From positions 62,001 to 126,000 of the forward strand of contig CAVTCZ010000022.1 in assembly GCA_963733395.1 (NCBI GenBank): DNA of 64,000 bases. Direction: 5' to 3'. The notes below the pieces were generated by a model. That model was given only the letters and a program-made list of their open reading frames with translations. It was not told the DNA's origin and ran no database searches. The position numbers were made by a program, and so were the translations under genes. This document shows, in pieces, positions 56,119 through 64,000 of this stretch (position 1 is the stretch's first letter; each line of letters opens with the position of its first letter). The DNA is from JADKAV01 sp963733395. GTDB taxonomy: Bacteria; Actinomycetota; Actinomycetes; S36-B12; UBA10799.

Positions 56119-57986
56119 ATGAGGGACGGCAGACGTCGGCACGCGCTGGGCGGCGCTCGCCGCTGCGATCGCGGTGCTGGTCGCGCTACCGCTGTTGCCG
56201 GCAAGCGCGGACGAGTCGGGCAGCCCGTCGCCAGCGCCGAGCAGCGCTGGTGAGAAGACCGTGTTCACGGTCGGCATCACCCAGGACGTCGACACGACGA
56301 ACCCCTTCACGGGGATCGCGGCCGCGTCCTTCGAGGCCTATCAGATGATGTACCCCACCCTCACCGAGTACTCGGCGGCGGACTTCTCCACGGTCCCCGG
56401 CCTCGCGGAGTCCTGGGAGGAGTCCGCCGACCAGACCTACTGGACGTACAAGATCCGGCCCGGACTGAAGTGGAGCGACGGACAGCCACTGACGGCACGC
56501 GACGCGGCCTACACGTTCAACCGGGTCATCAACGGCGACATCGAGCAGACCAACTACGGCGGCTACACGTCCGACGATCACCAAGGCCGTCGCCGAGGAC
56601 GACACGACGCTGGTCCTGTACGTGAAGAAGCCCTCGCCGATCATGCTCCACCTGGCGGTCTACATCCTCCCGGAGCACATCTGGAAGGACATCGACGGCA
56701 AGCAGGTCAAGTCCTACAAGAACGAGCCGGAGGACGGCGAGCCGGTCGTCGGCGGCGGACCGTACGTGCTGGTCGAGCGCCGCAAGGGCGAGTACCTGCG
56801 GTTCGCGGCCAACCCCAACTTCTACGGCGGCAAGCCGGCGGCCGACGAGGTCGTCTTCCGGGTCTACAAGAACACCGACGCGATCGCCGAGGCGCTGCGC
56901 AAGGGTGAGGTCGACTACGCCAACGACCTGTCCGCGAACGTGTTCAACTCACTGGCCGGGACCGAGGGCATCACCACGGTCCCCAGCGTCTACTCCGGGT
57001 TCAACCAGATCGCCTTCAACATGGGTGCGGCGCTGACCGACGGCACGCCGATCGGGGACGGCAGCAAGCTCGTGCTCGACCCGCAGGTGCGACTGGCCAT
57101 CGCCCAGGCGACCGACCGGCAGGCTCTGGCGGACAAGGTGTACGGCGGATTCGCGAGACCCGGCACCACGGTCATCCCACCGCTGTACCGCGACCTGCAC
57201 CTCGAGCCGGCCAATCCGGTCGCGTTCGACCTGGCGGCGGCGAACGCGACCCTGGAGGCAGCCGGGTACACGATGGGCGACGACGGGGTGCGGGTCTCGC
57301 CGGACGGCGAGCGGATGTCGCTGCGCCTTCTGGGCCGGCAGGAGTCCAGCGAGTCGCAGAAGGTGGTCGAGTACGTCAAGGACTGGCTGGCCCAGATCGG
57401 CATCGAGGTCAAGGTGAAGATCGTCAGCGAGGACACCCTGTACGAGAAGGTCGGCAACGGCGACTTCGACATGTTCGAGTGGGGCTGGGTCGTCGAACCG
57501 GACCCCGACTACCAGTTGTCGACGTTCACCTGCGACCAGCGGTCGACCGACGACGACGGGACCATCTTCGCCGGTCTGTCCGACTCCTTCTACTGCGACG
57601 CCGAGTACGACCGGCTCTACAAGGAGCAGAAGCTGGAGACGGACACGGCCAAGCGCGCCGAGATCGTCAAGGCGATGCAGCAGATGCTCTACGACAGCAA
57701 CGCCTACGTCGTGACGGTGTACTACGACAACCCGACCGCCTACCGCTCGGACCGCTGGACCAACTTCACCCCGCAGCCGGCCCCGGACGGTGTGCTGCTG
57801 TTCCAGTACGGCACCTGGTCGTACGAGAGCATCGAGCCGGTGTCCGCCGACGCCGGCGTCGCCACCTCGACCGGCAGGGCTCTCAGTCCGGGGCTGATCC
57901 TCGGCGCAGTGGTGGCCGGGGTTGGCCTGTTCCTCATCGGCTACTGGCTCGGACGGCGCCGACCGTCCGACTACGACGTGGAGTAG
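56119..57986 (+). CDS. Peptide ABC transporter substrate-binding protein (SBP family 5), frame broken twice by +1
   Basis: About 621 aa after corrections in the signal peptide (56135-56150) and near 56575. GGGAGGAA ribosome site before the ATG at 56119; signal peptide then AALAAAIAVLVALPLLPASA. Mature part: DTTNPFTGIAAASFEAYQMMYPTLTEYS, ESWEESADQTYWTYKIRPGLKWSDG, GGPYVLVERRKGEY, and ATDRQALADKVYGG, typical of OppA/DppA. No lipobox cysteine; instead a C-terminal membrane helix (LGAVVAGVGLFLIGYWLGRRR) anchors it. Confidence 0.87.
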
Positions 57987-57993
57987 GAGAACC

Positions 57994-59061
57994 ATGTCGC
58001 TGATTCAGGACGTCGCCGGGGGCGGAGGTCCCGACCCGATCCCCGGCCCGCCACCGCTTTCGCGAAAGGAGAAGGGGAGTCGCGGCCTGTCCCCCGGCGC
58101 CTCCTTCGCCCTACGCAAGACGGGGGCGGCGCTGGGCACCCTCTTCTTCGTCCTCGTGGTCAACTTCTTCCTGTTCCGGCTCCTGCCGGGCGACCCGATC
58201 GGGATGTACACGCGGGGGCGCAACGTCCCGCCTGAGCAGTTGGCCCAACTGCGGGGCGAACTCGACCGTCCGATCCTCGAGCAGTTCCTGAGTTACCTGC
58301 GCAATCCGTTCGCCAGCACGATCGACTCCGCCCAGTTCAACCGGCCGGTGTGGGAACTGGTCACCGAGCGCATCTGGCCCACGCTCCTACTGGTGGGCAC
58401 GGCGATCGTGCTGGCCTCGATCATCGGCGTCTGGATCGGGATCAAGGCCGGATGGCGGCGCGGCAAGTCCTTCGACAAGGTGTCCACCGGCGTCACGCTC
58501 ACGCTGTACTCGATGCCTGAGTTCTGGCTCGGCATGATCCTGCTGATCGTCTTCGGAGTCGGGGCCTTCGGACTGCCCGGCATCTTCCCGATCGGGGGGA
58601 TCTCGACACCGGGGGTGGACACGTCGTCGCTGGCGGGATGGCTCGACGTCGCGTGGCACATGGTGCTGCCCGTCACCACGCTCACCTTGGTCTACCTCGC
58701 CGAGTACGCGCTGGTGATGCGTTCGTCGCTGGTGGAGGAGATGGACGAGGAATACCTCACGACGGCCCGGGCCAAGGGGCTGATGGACAAGTTCGTGCGC
58801 CGCCGGCACGCCGTCCCGAACGCCCTGCTGCCCACCGTCACCCTCATCTTCCTGAACCTCGGTTTCACCGTCTCCGGCGCCATCACGGTCGAGACGGTGT
58901 TCTCCTGGCCGGGTCTGGGCCTGCTGTCCTACGAAGCCCTACGCGGCCCGGACGTGGCGCTGCTGCAGGCCATCTTCCTGCTCTTCTCCATCGGCGTCGT
59001 GCTGGCGAACCTCGTGGCCGACCTGCTCTATGCCGTGATCGACCCGAGAGTGAGGTCGTGA
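57994..59061 (+). CDS. Peptide ABC transporter permease (DppB/OppB type)
   Basis: 355 aa. FLFRLLPGDPIGMYTRG at the first helix, then EYALVMRSSLVEEMDEEYLTTARAKGLMD (the EAA loop) and ETVFSWPGLGLLSYEAL. About six membrane helices. The ATG at 57994 has TAGGAGA upstream. Frame intact. Confidence 0.93.
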   Translation: MSLIQDVAGGGGPDPIPGPPPLSRKEKGSRGLSPGASFALRKTGAALGTLFFVLVVNFFLFRLLPGDPIGMYTRGRNVPPEQLAQLRGELDRPILEQFLSYLRNPFASTIDSAQFNRPVWELVTERIWPTLLLVGTAIVLASIIGVWIGIKAGWRRGKSFDKVSTGVTLTLYSMPEFWLGMILLIVFGVGAFGLPGIFPIGGISTPGVDTSSLAGWLDVAWHMVLPVTTLTLVYLAEYALVMRSSLVEEMDEEYLTTARAKGLMDKFVRRRHAVPNALLPTVTLIFLNLGFTVSGAITVETVFSWPGLGLLSYEALRGPDVALLQAIFLLFSIGVVLANLVADLLYAVIDPRVRS

Positions 59062-60002
59062 TGGCCAGCGACCAGCAGACCCCGGGCAGCGCGCAGGTGG
59101 CGAAACCGCCGAAGGGCCGCAGGGCGATCGCGAGGGCCCGCCGGCGCGAGGCCACGGTGCGCGGGTGGCGCCAGTTCCGCACGCACCGAGGGGGCATGGT
59201 GGGGCTGGGGATCCTGGTCTTCTTCACCCTCGCGGCGCTGCTGGCGCCGGTGCTGTTCCCGCCGGAGACCATCAGCGTGACGCAGGCCACCGGCGAACTC
59301 CTGGCCCCTCCCTCCGGGGAGTACTGGCTGGGCACCGACGACTCGGGGCGGTCCATGCTGGCGTTGCTGGCGTGGGGGGCGCGGGTGTCCCTGACCGTCG
59401 GCATCGCCGCCACACTCATCTCCATGCTGATCGGGACGTCGGTCGGTATCGCCTCCGGCCACTACACCGGGCTGGGTGGCGCCACTCTGCAACGGCTGAC
59501 GGACTGGGTCCTGGTGATCCCGTTCCTCCCGTTGGCGATCGTGCTGGCCACCGTTCTCGGCGGCGGTTCGACGGTGACGATCATCGTCGTCATCGGCGTC
59601 ACGTCGTGGGCCGGCACCGCGCGGCTCATCCGAGCCCAGACCCTGTCGGTCGAAGGTCGGCCGTACCTGGAGCGGTCGCGGGCGCTGGGCAGCGGCAACT
59701 GGCACCAGATGACCCGGCACGTGCTCCCCAACGTGTTCCCGCTGGTCCTGACCAACACGACTCTCACGGTGGCGATCGCCATCCTCTCGGAGACGACCCT
59801 GTCGTTCCTGGGGCTCGGCGACCCGCTGCGGCCGTCGTGGGGAGCCACGTTGGACCAAGCGTTCTCCAACGGCGCGGTTTCGGCCGGGGCGTGGTGGTAC
59901 ATCGGCCCGCCCGGACTGTGCGTCGTCCTCGTCGTGCTGTCGTTCACCATGATCGGCCGAGCGCTCGAGCAGATCGTCAATCCGCGCCTCGGGGGGCAGT
60001 GA
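59061..60002 (+). CDS. Peptide ABC transporter permease (DppC/OppC type)
   Basis: 313 aa. N-terminal OppC tail (RGWRQFRTHRGGMVGLGIL), YWLGTDDSGRSMLALLAWGARVSL, EAA loop RAQTLSVEGRPYLERSRALGSGNWHQM, and TLSFLGLGDPLRPSWG. The ATG shares a base with the previous stop (TGATG). Confidence 0.93.
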   Translation: MASDQQTPGSAQVAKPPKGRRAIARARRREATVRGWRQFRTHRGGMVGLGILVFFTLAALLAPVLFPPETISVTQATGELLAPPSGEYWLGTDDSGRSMLALLAWGARVSLTVGIAATLISMLIGTSVGIASGHYTGLGGATLQRLTDWVLVIPFLPLAIVLATVLGGGSTVTIIVVIGVTSWAGTARLIRAQTLSVEGRPYLERSRALGSGNWHQMTRHVLPNVFPLVLTNTTLTVAIAILSETTLSFLGLGDPLRPSWGATLDQAFSNGAVSAGAWWYIGPPGLCVVLVVLSFTMIGRALEQIVNPRLGGQ

Positions 60003-60003
60003 C

Positions 60004-60976
60004 ATGGCCGTCCTGGAGTTGGAGGACGTCAGCGTCTCCTACCGGTCTGCCGAGGGCGCTGTCCCGGCCGTCCGCGGGGTGTCCCTGACCGTCGACGCCG
60101 GGCGCTCGATGGGGCTGGCGGGGGAGTCGGGGTCGGGCAAGACCACGGTGACCTCGACCGTCCTGCGCCTGCTGCCCAAGTCCGCGACGGTGACCGGGCG
60201 GGTCCTGCTCGACGGTGAGGACGTGCTCACGATGAGGTGGGGACGCCTGCGCGCGGTCCGCTGGGCGACAGCCTCGGTGGTGTTCCAGGGGGCCATGCAC
60301 GCGCTGAATCCGGTGCAGCGGGTCGGCCATCAGATCGCCGAGCCGATCCGGCTGCACGAGAAGTCCGTGTCGGAACCGACGGCCCGCGCACGCGTCGGGG
60401 ACCTGCTGGAGCAGGTGGGCCTGCCCTCCCGGGTGGCTGCGTCCTACCCGCACCAGTTGTCCGGCGGCCAGAAGCAGCGGGTGATGATCGCCATGGCGCT
60501 GGCCTGCGGACCACGCCTGATCGTGGCCGACGAGCCCACGACGGCCCTCGACGTGATGGTCCAGCAGCAGGTGCTGGACGTCCTCGCCGATCGGGTGCGG
60601 GACCTGGGTCTGGCCATGGTCTTCATCTCCCACGATCTGTCCGTCCTGGCCTCTGCCTGCGACGACCTCGCCGTCATGTACGCCGGTCAGGTCGTCGAAC
60701 AAGGTCCGTCGGACCAGGTCTTCGAGAACGCCCATCACCCCTACTCGCGGGCACTGGGCGAGCGCGTACCCGCGGATCGGGGACCTACGTTTCCGCTACG
60801 CCCCCAGCGGCCTGCCGGGCGACCCGCCGTTCCCCGGCGAGGCACCCTCCGGGTGTGCATTCCATCCGCGCTGCCCGGAGGCACGCGACGAGTGCGCGAC
60901 CACGGACGTGGAGCTGCGCCCCTCCGGCGATCGCCGCTGGTCGTCCTGCCTGTTCGCCCCGGAGGTGGGCACATGA
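60004..60976 (+). CDS. Peptide ABC transporter ATPase (DppD/OppD type), frame broken by +1
   Basis: About 323 aa after correction near 60773. Walker A GESGSGKTT, signature LSGGQKQRVMIAMAL, Walker B LIVADEPTTALDV, switch FISHDLSV. After HHPYSRALGERVPA one extra base; the next frame reads IGDLRFRYAPSGLPGDPP ... CAFHPRCPEARDEC, the usual oligopeptide-ATPase C-terminal cysteine motif, stopping at 60976. Without correction the frame runs into the next ATPase as an apparent 648-aa fusion. Confidence 0.88.
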
Positions 60977-61950
60977 CCGAGCCCGTCCTGGAGGCCCGCG
61001 GCCTCGAGGTCACGTTCCGCGGGCGGGGCAACCGGTCCGCCCGCGCCGTCGACGGCGTCGACCTGAGCCTCGGGCACGGCGAGATCGTCGCCCTGGTCGG
61101 GGAGAGCGGGTGCGGCAAGACGACGCTGTCGCGCACGCTGCTGGGGCTGGAAAGGCCCTCGGGCGGTGAGGTCCTGGTGTCGGGTCGCCCGCTGGAGTAC
61201 TCGTCTGCGGCACTGAAGAAGCACCGGCGCACCACGCAACTCGTCCTGCAGGACCCCAGCGGGGCGCTCAACCCGCGCCGGTCGGTATACGAGGCGGTCG
61301 CGGAGGGACTGCGGGTGCACCGGTTCGACGGTGACGAACGGGGTGCCGTCGCGGACGCACTGGCGCGCGCCGGCCTGCGGCCTCCGGAGCGGTTCTTCCT
61401 GCGCTACCCGCACGAGTTGTCCGGCGGTCAGCGGCAGCGCGTGGTGATCGCCGGGGCACTGGTGCTGCAGCCGCAGGTGATCATCGCCGACGAACCGGTG
61501 AGTTCGCTGGACGCGTCCGTCCGCGGGGAGATCCTCGCCCTGCTGCTGTCCCTGCGGGAGTCACTCAGGTTGTCCCTGCTGGTCGTCACCCACGACCTCG
61601 GGGTCGCGTGGAACATCGCCGACCGCATCGCGGTCATGTACCTCGGCCGGATCGTGGAGCAGGGCCCCACCGAGGAGGTGCTGTCAGCGCCGAAACACCC
61701 GTACACGCGTGCGCTGCTGTCGGTGGTGCCCGAGATCGACCATGTCGATCCCATCATCCTCACCGGCGAGCCCCCGGATCCGACTGCGATCCCGGCCGGC
61801 TGCCGCTTCCACCCCCGGTGCCCTGCGCTGCGGGACGGCGCGGCGCAGGCCGTGGCAGCGGACTGCCGCGGCACGGACCTGCCGGTGCTGTCCGGGTCGG
61901 GCGGGCACGAGGCGGCCTGCTGGCTGTCGAGCACGCCGTCCGGCGAGTGA
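60973..61950 (+). CDS. Peptide ABC transporter ATPase (DppF/OppF type)
   Basis: 325 aa. Walker A GESGCGKTT, QDPSGALNPR, signature LSGGQRQRVVIAGAL, Walker B IIADEPVSSLDAS, VTHDLGV, CRFHPRCPALRDG. The ATG overlaps the stop of the DppD-type gene (ATGA). Converges with the P1 peptidase gene. Confidence 0.93.
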   Translation: MTEPVLEARGLEVTFRGRGNRSARAVDGVDLSLGHGEIVALVGESGCGKTTLSRTLLGLERPSGGEVLVSGRPLEYSSAALKKHRRTTQLVLQDPSGALNPRRSVYEAVAEGLRVHRFDGDERGAVADALARAGLRPPERFFLRYPHELSGGQRQRVVIAGALVLQPQVIIADEPVSSLDASVRGEILALLLSLRESLRLSLLVVTHDLGVAWNIADRIAVMYLGRIVEQGPTEEVLSAPKHPYTRALLSVVPEIDHVDPIILTGEPPDPTAIPAGCRFHPRCPALRDGAAQAVAADCRGTDLPVLSGSGGHEAACWLSSTPSGE

Positions 61951-61959
61951 GCGGCCGGC

Positions 61960-63070
61960 TCAGCACCGCAGGGACGCCGGTCAGCTCGCCCCCGAGCAGC
62001 GCGGCGAGCCGGTCCTGAGGCAGGGCCGGCACGGTGAGGTCGCGCCGCCCGGTGGTCGTGGTCGCTGCCAGAAGGCTGTCCCACACGGCGGACTCGGCCG
62101 CGTCAACCGTGGCCTCGAACAGGTCGTCCAGGCGGGATCCGGGCCATGCGGCGCGATCGGGCGCCGCACCGCGAGGCGCCCGCAGACCGGTGGCCAGACA
62201 GCAGAAGATCTCGCCGCTGCCGTGGTGTGCGACCGATCCGCACCTCGCCAGCCCGAGTCCGACCCGCGCCGCGACGCGGGTCGCAGCCGCTGGATCGAGC
62301 GGCGCGTCGGTGACGACGACCCCGATGCACGAGCCGGCCGGCTCCGGGTGGTGCGCGGCCCACCAGGCCGGCTCGTCGAGCTCCTCGCCCACGACCCGGC
62401 CGCGGATCGTCAACTGGTGCGGTGCTCCGAAGTTGGTGAGCAGCACGACGGCGACGGTGGTGCCGTCGGGCAGGACGCGCGACGAGGTCCCGATCCCGCC
62501 CTTCCACCCCATACACACGGTCCCCGTCCCCGCACCCACGCAACCGCTCAGGGCCGCCCGACCGCCCGGCGGGAGGCCTTCCTTGGCCGAGAGACGCGCC
62601 TGCGCCAGGGCCTGCGCCACGTCCGCGTCCGTCACATGCATGGTGCGCGGGTCGTTCAGCCACGAGTCGTCGCACTCGCCCACGACCGGGATCACGACCG
62701 AATCCGCGATCCCGGGCTGTTCGGCCATGAGCAGCCGGCAGGCGGCGTCGTAGACGCGGCCGACCTGCATCGTGCTGGTGAGGAAGACGGGGGTCTCGGT
62801 CACCCCCCACTCCCGGATCTGCAGGCTGCCGGTCAGCTCGCCCGCGCCGTTGAGGACCGCGACCCCCGCCGGCACCGGGCTCGCCCACACGTCGCCCCCA
62901 GGGTCCACGACAGTCACCCCCGTCCGGGCGATCCCGCTGCCCGCCGGCGGGTCGGCATCGTCGCGGACGATCGTCGCGTGCCCCAGCCCTGCGCCGGGCA
63001 CGTCGAGCACGGAGTCACTGGGGCCGGTGGGGAAGCGGCCGAAGGACCGGGCGAGGAAAGGTGGCGGCAT
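61960..63070 (-). CDS. P1/DmpA-family N-terminal nucleophile peptidase, probable +1 near the 3' end
   Basis: About 369 aa if one base is skipped near 61970-61990. Autoprocessing and nucleophile motif GSCIGVVVTDAPL (Gly-Ser bond), and LTSTMQVGRVYDAACRL, GTGTVCMGWKGGIGTSSR. Members are aminopeptidases or beta-peptidyl peptidases. As sequenced, the frame runs past its natural end into the opposite-strand ATPase gene; a one-base skip places a TGA 10 bp beyond the ATPase stop. ATG at 63070; 18 bp from the divergent deacetylase start. Confidence 0.8.
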
Positions 63071-63086
63071 GGTGGCATCATGCCGC
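63064..63086. promoter_or_regulatory. Palindrome spanning the divergent start codons
   Basis: GCGGCATG, 7 nt, CATGCCGC: perfect 8-bp arms. It covers the 5' end of the P1 peptidase gene and the gap to the deacetylase start. Could be an operator, but the arms partly encode protein, so chance is possible. Confidence 0.3.
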
Positions 63087-63088
63087 AC

Positions 63089-64000
63089 ATGACGCTCCCC
63101 GTGGTCTGGTCCGACGACTGCCTGCTCCACGTCCCGGGCGGGGAGGTATGGGTCGGCATCCACACCCCCGGGACCGAGGTGCCCGAGCGACTGGAGGCCA
63201 TCCGCGCCGCCCTTTCCGAGGCCGGCCACCCGTTCGTTCCGGCGACCGCCCACGGAGACGGACCCGTGCTGGCCGTCCACGATGCCGCGCTGCTGGACTA
63301 CCTGGCCGACGCATACACCGGGTGGGTGGCCGCCGGCTTCCCCGACGACCCCGGGCAGGACCGGGTGGTCGGCTACCTGTTCCCCACGCCCGGGTTGTTG
63401 TCCGGGCTTGCGCTGCGTACCCCCACGGCGGCACACGCCCGCGCAGGCCGCTTCTGCTACGACACGATGACGCTGGTCGGCCCGGACACGTATCGCGCCG
63501 CCCGAGCGTCGGCCGACGCGGCCCTGACCGCGGTCGACCTGGTCGGCTCGGGGGCACCCGCCGCGTACGCCGCCTGCCGCCCGCCGGGTCACCATGTCAC
63601 ACGGGACGCCTTCGGGGGCTCCTGCTACCTGAACAACGCAGCCATCGCGGCGCAGGCGCTGCGCTCGGCGGGGCACGACCGGGTGGCCGTGGTCGACGTC
63701 GATGCCCACCACGCCAACGGGACGCAGTCGATCTTCTACGACCGATCGGACGTGCTGGTGGCATCGGTGCACGTCGACCCCGGCGCGGGCTGGTTCCCGC
63801 ACTACCTCGGTTTCGCCGACGAGACCGGTCGAGGGGCCGGCGAGGGCGCGAACCTCAATCTCCCCCTGCCGGAGGGCACCGGCGACCAGGGGTGGCTGGC
63901 CGCGGTCGGGGCCGCGGTCGAGGCGGTCGCCCGGTTCGACCCCGGCGCCGTAGTGCTCTCTCTCGGGGTGGACGCGGCGGCCGACGACCCCGAGAGCCCG
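63089..64000 (+). CDS. Histone-deacetylase-fold amidohydrolase (acetylpolyamine amidohydrolase-like), cut by the window edge
   Basis: 304 codons from ATG 63089 to the edge, without a stop. Class-II-like HDAC motifs: RPPGHHVTRDAFGGSCYLNNAAIAA (paired histidines and zinc region), VAVVDVDAHHANGTQ (zinc Asp/His), LSLGVDAAADDPE at the end (second zinc Asp). FCYDTMTLVGPDTYRAARASADAAL precedes them. Such bacterial proteins deacetylate polyamines or other N-acetyl compounds. Substrate inferred from family only. Confidence 0.85.
   Translation, partial: MTLPVVWSDDCLLHVPGGEVWVGIHTPGTEVPERLEAIRAALSEAGHPFVPATAHGDGPVLAVHDAALLDYLADAYTGWVAAGFPDDPGQDRVVGYLFPTPGLLSGLALRTPTAAHARAGRFCYDTMTLVGPDTYRAARASADAALTAVDLVGSGAPAAYAACRPPGHHVTRDAFGGSCYLNNAAIAAQALRSAGHDRVAVVDVDAHHANGTQSIFYDRSDVLVASVHVDPGAGWFPHYLGFADETGRGAGEGANLNLPLPEGTGDQGWLAAVGAAVEAVARFDPGAVVLSLGVDAAADDPESP

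Noticed and set aside
60004..61950. A 648-residue double ATPase (DppD-DppF fusion)
   Set aside because: The usual C-terminal cysteine motif of the first ATPase is present in another frame and stops at 60976, overlapping the ATG of the second. The frames join only because of a one-base shift near 60773.

Overview
The window is high-G+C actinobacterial (Actinomycetota) DNA. Evidence: strong GC bias at third codon positions; GTG starts; several starts that look leaderless (a TANNNT box 6-7 nt before the start codon); a HupB-type HU with a long Lys/Ala/Pro tail; an F420-biosynthesis gene; and a gene order that, as I recall it, follows the ftsY-smc-mutM-rnc-coaD-rsmD-recG-thiL-ddl-gpsA-hupB-leuD-leuC-gltX-leuB backbone of Mycobacterium and Streptomyces. 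I cannot place it below class level.

Layout. 1-10.5 kb: 5' part of an ammonium transporter gene with a GlnR-type operator; an orphan restriction-endonuclease-fold gene framed by two palindromes; ftsY and smc; a tiny coiled-coil gene; then mutM, rnc, rpmF, yceD, a DivIVA-like gene and coaD, nearly all on the minus strand. 10.5-23.3 kb: rsmD-recG-fakA-like, rpmB, thiL, an AsnC-domain protein, a DUF3515 lipoprotein, a peptidoglycan amidase with ddl, a trans-sulfuration enzyme, gpsA, plsC, cofC and hupB. 23.5-40.1 kb: branched-chain amino-acid genes (leuCD with a divergent IclR regulator; cimA behind an attenuator-like leader; leuB-ilvE). Between these lie a sugar kinase/FAD oxidase pair, tRNA-Glu and tRNA-Gln, a FIST sensor coupled to a PAS-GGDEF-EAL protein, and a FAH-family gene with gltX. 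40.2-64 kb is accessory and catabolic: a glutamine-synthetase-like/aldehyde dehydrogenase/SDR cluster; a crotonase-CoA ligase-thioesterase-amidohydrolase-GNAT operon; a DUF6421-SDR pair; and a peptide-use island (oligopeptidase B, complete Opp/Dpp-type ABC transporter, P1/DmpA peptidase) ending in a histone-deacetylase-fold gene cut by the window edge.

Two window-wide patterns stand out. First, intergenic spaces carry families of multi-unit inverted repeats with fixed pitch (about 19 nt or 31-33 nt between units). Two of these occur as pairs of long copies in opposite orientation (26.3/37.7 kb and 40.9/45.4 kb). Second, about a dozen otherwise well-conserved genes are broken by single-base shifts, every one read as an extra base (+1) and mostly right of 41 kb. 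This looks like consensus error rather than gene decay, so those genes are annotated across the shift. Reading frames that look like gene fusions at 48-50 kb and 60-62 kb are products of these shifts.

Working together: nitrogen control (amt), leucine/isoleucine supply and a tight set of translation, replication and cell-wall genes form the conserved left half. The right half appears to feed amines, CoA-activated acids and peptides into central metabolism.
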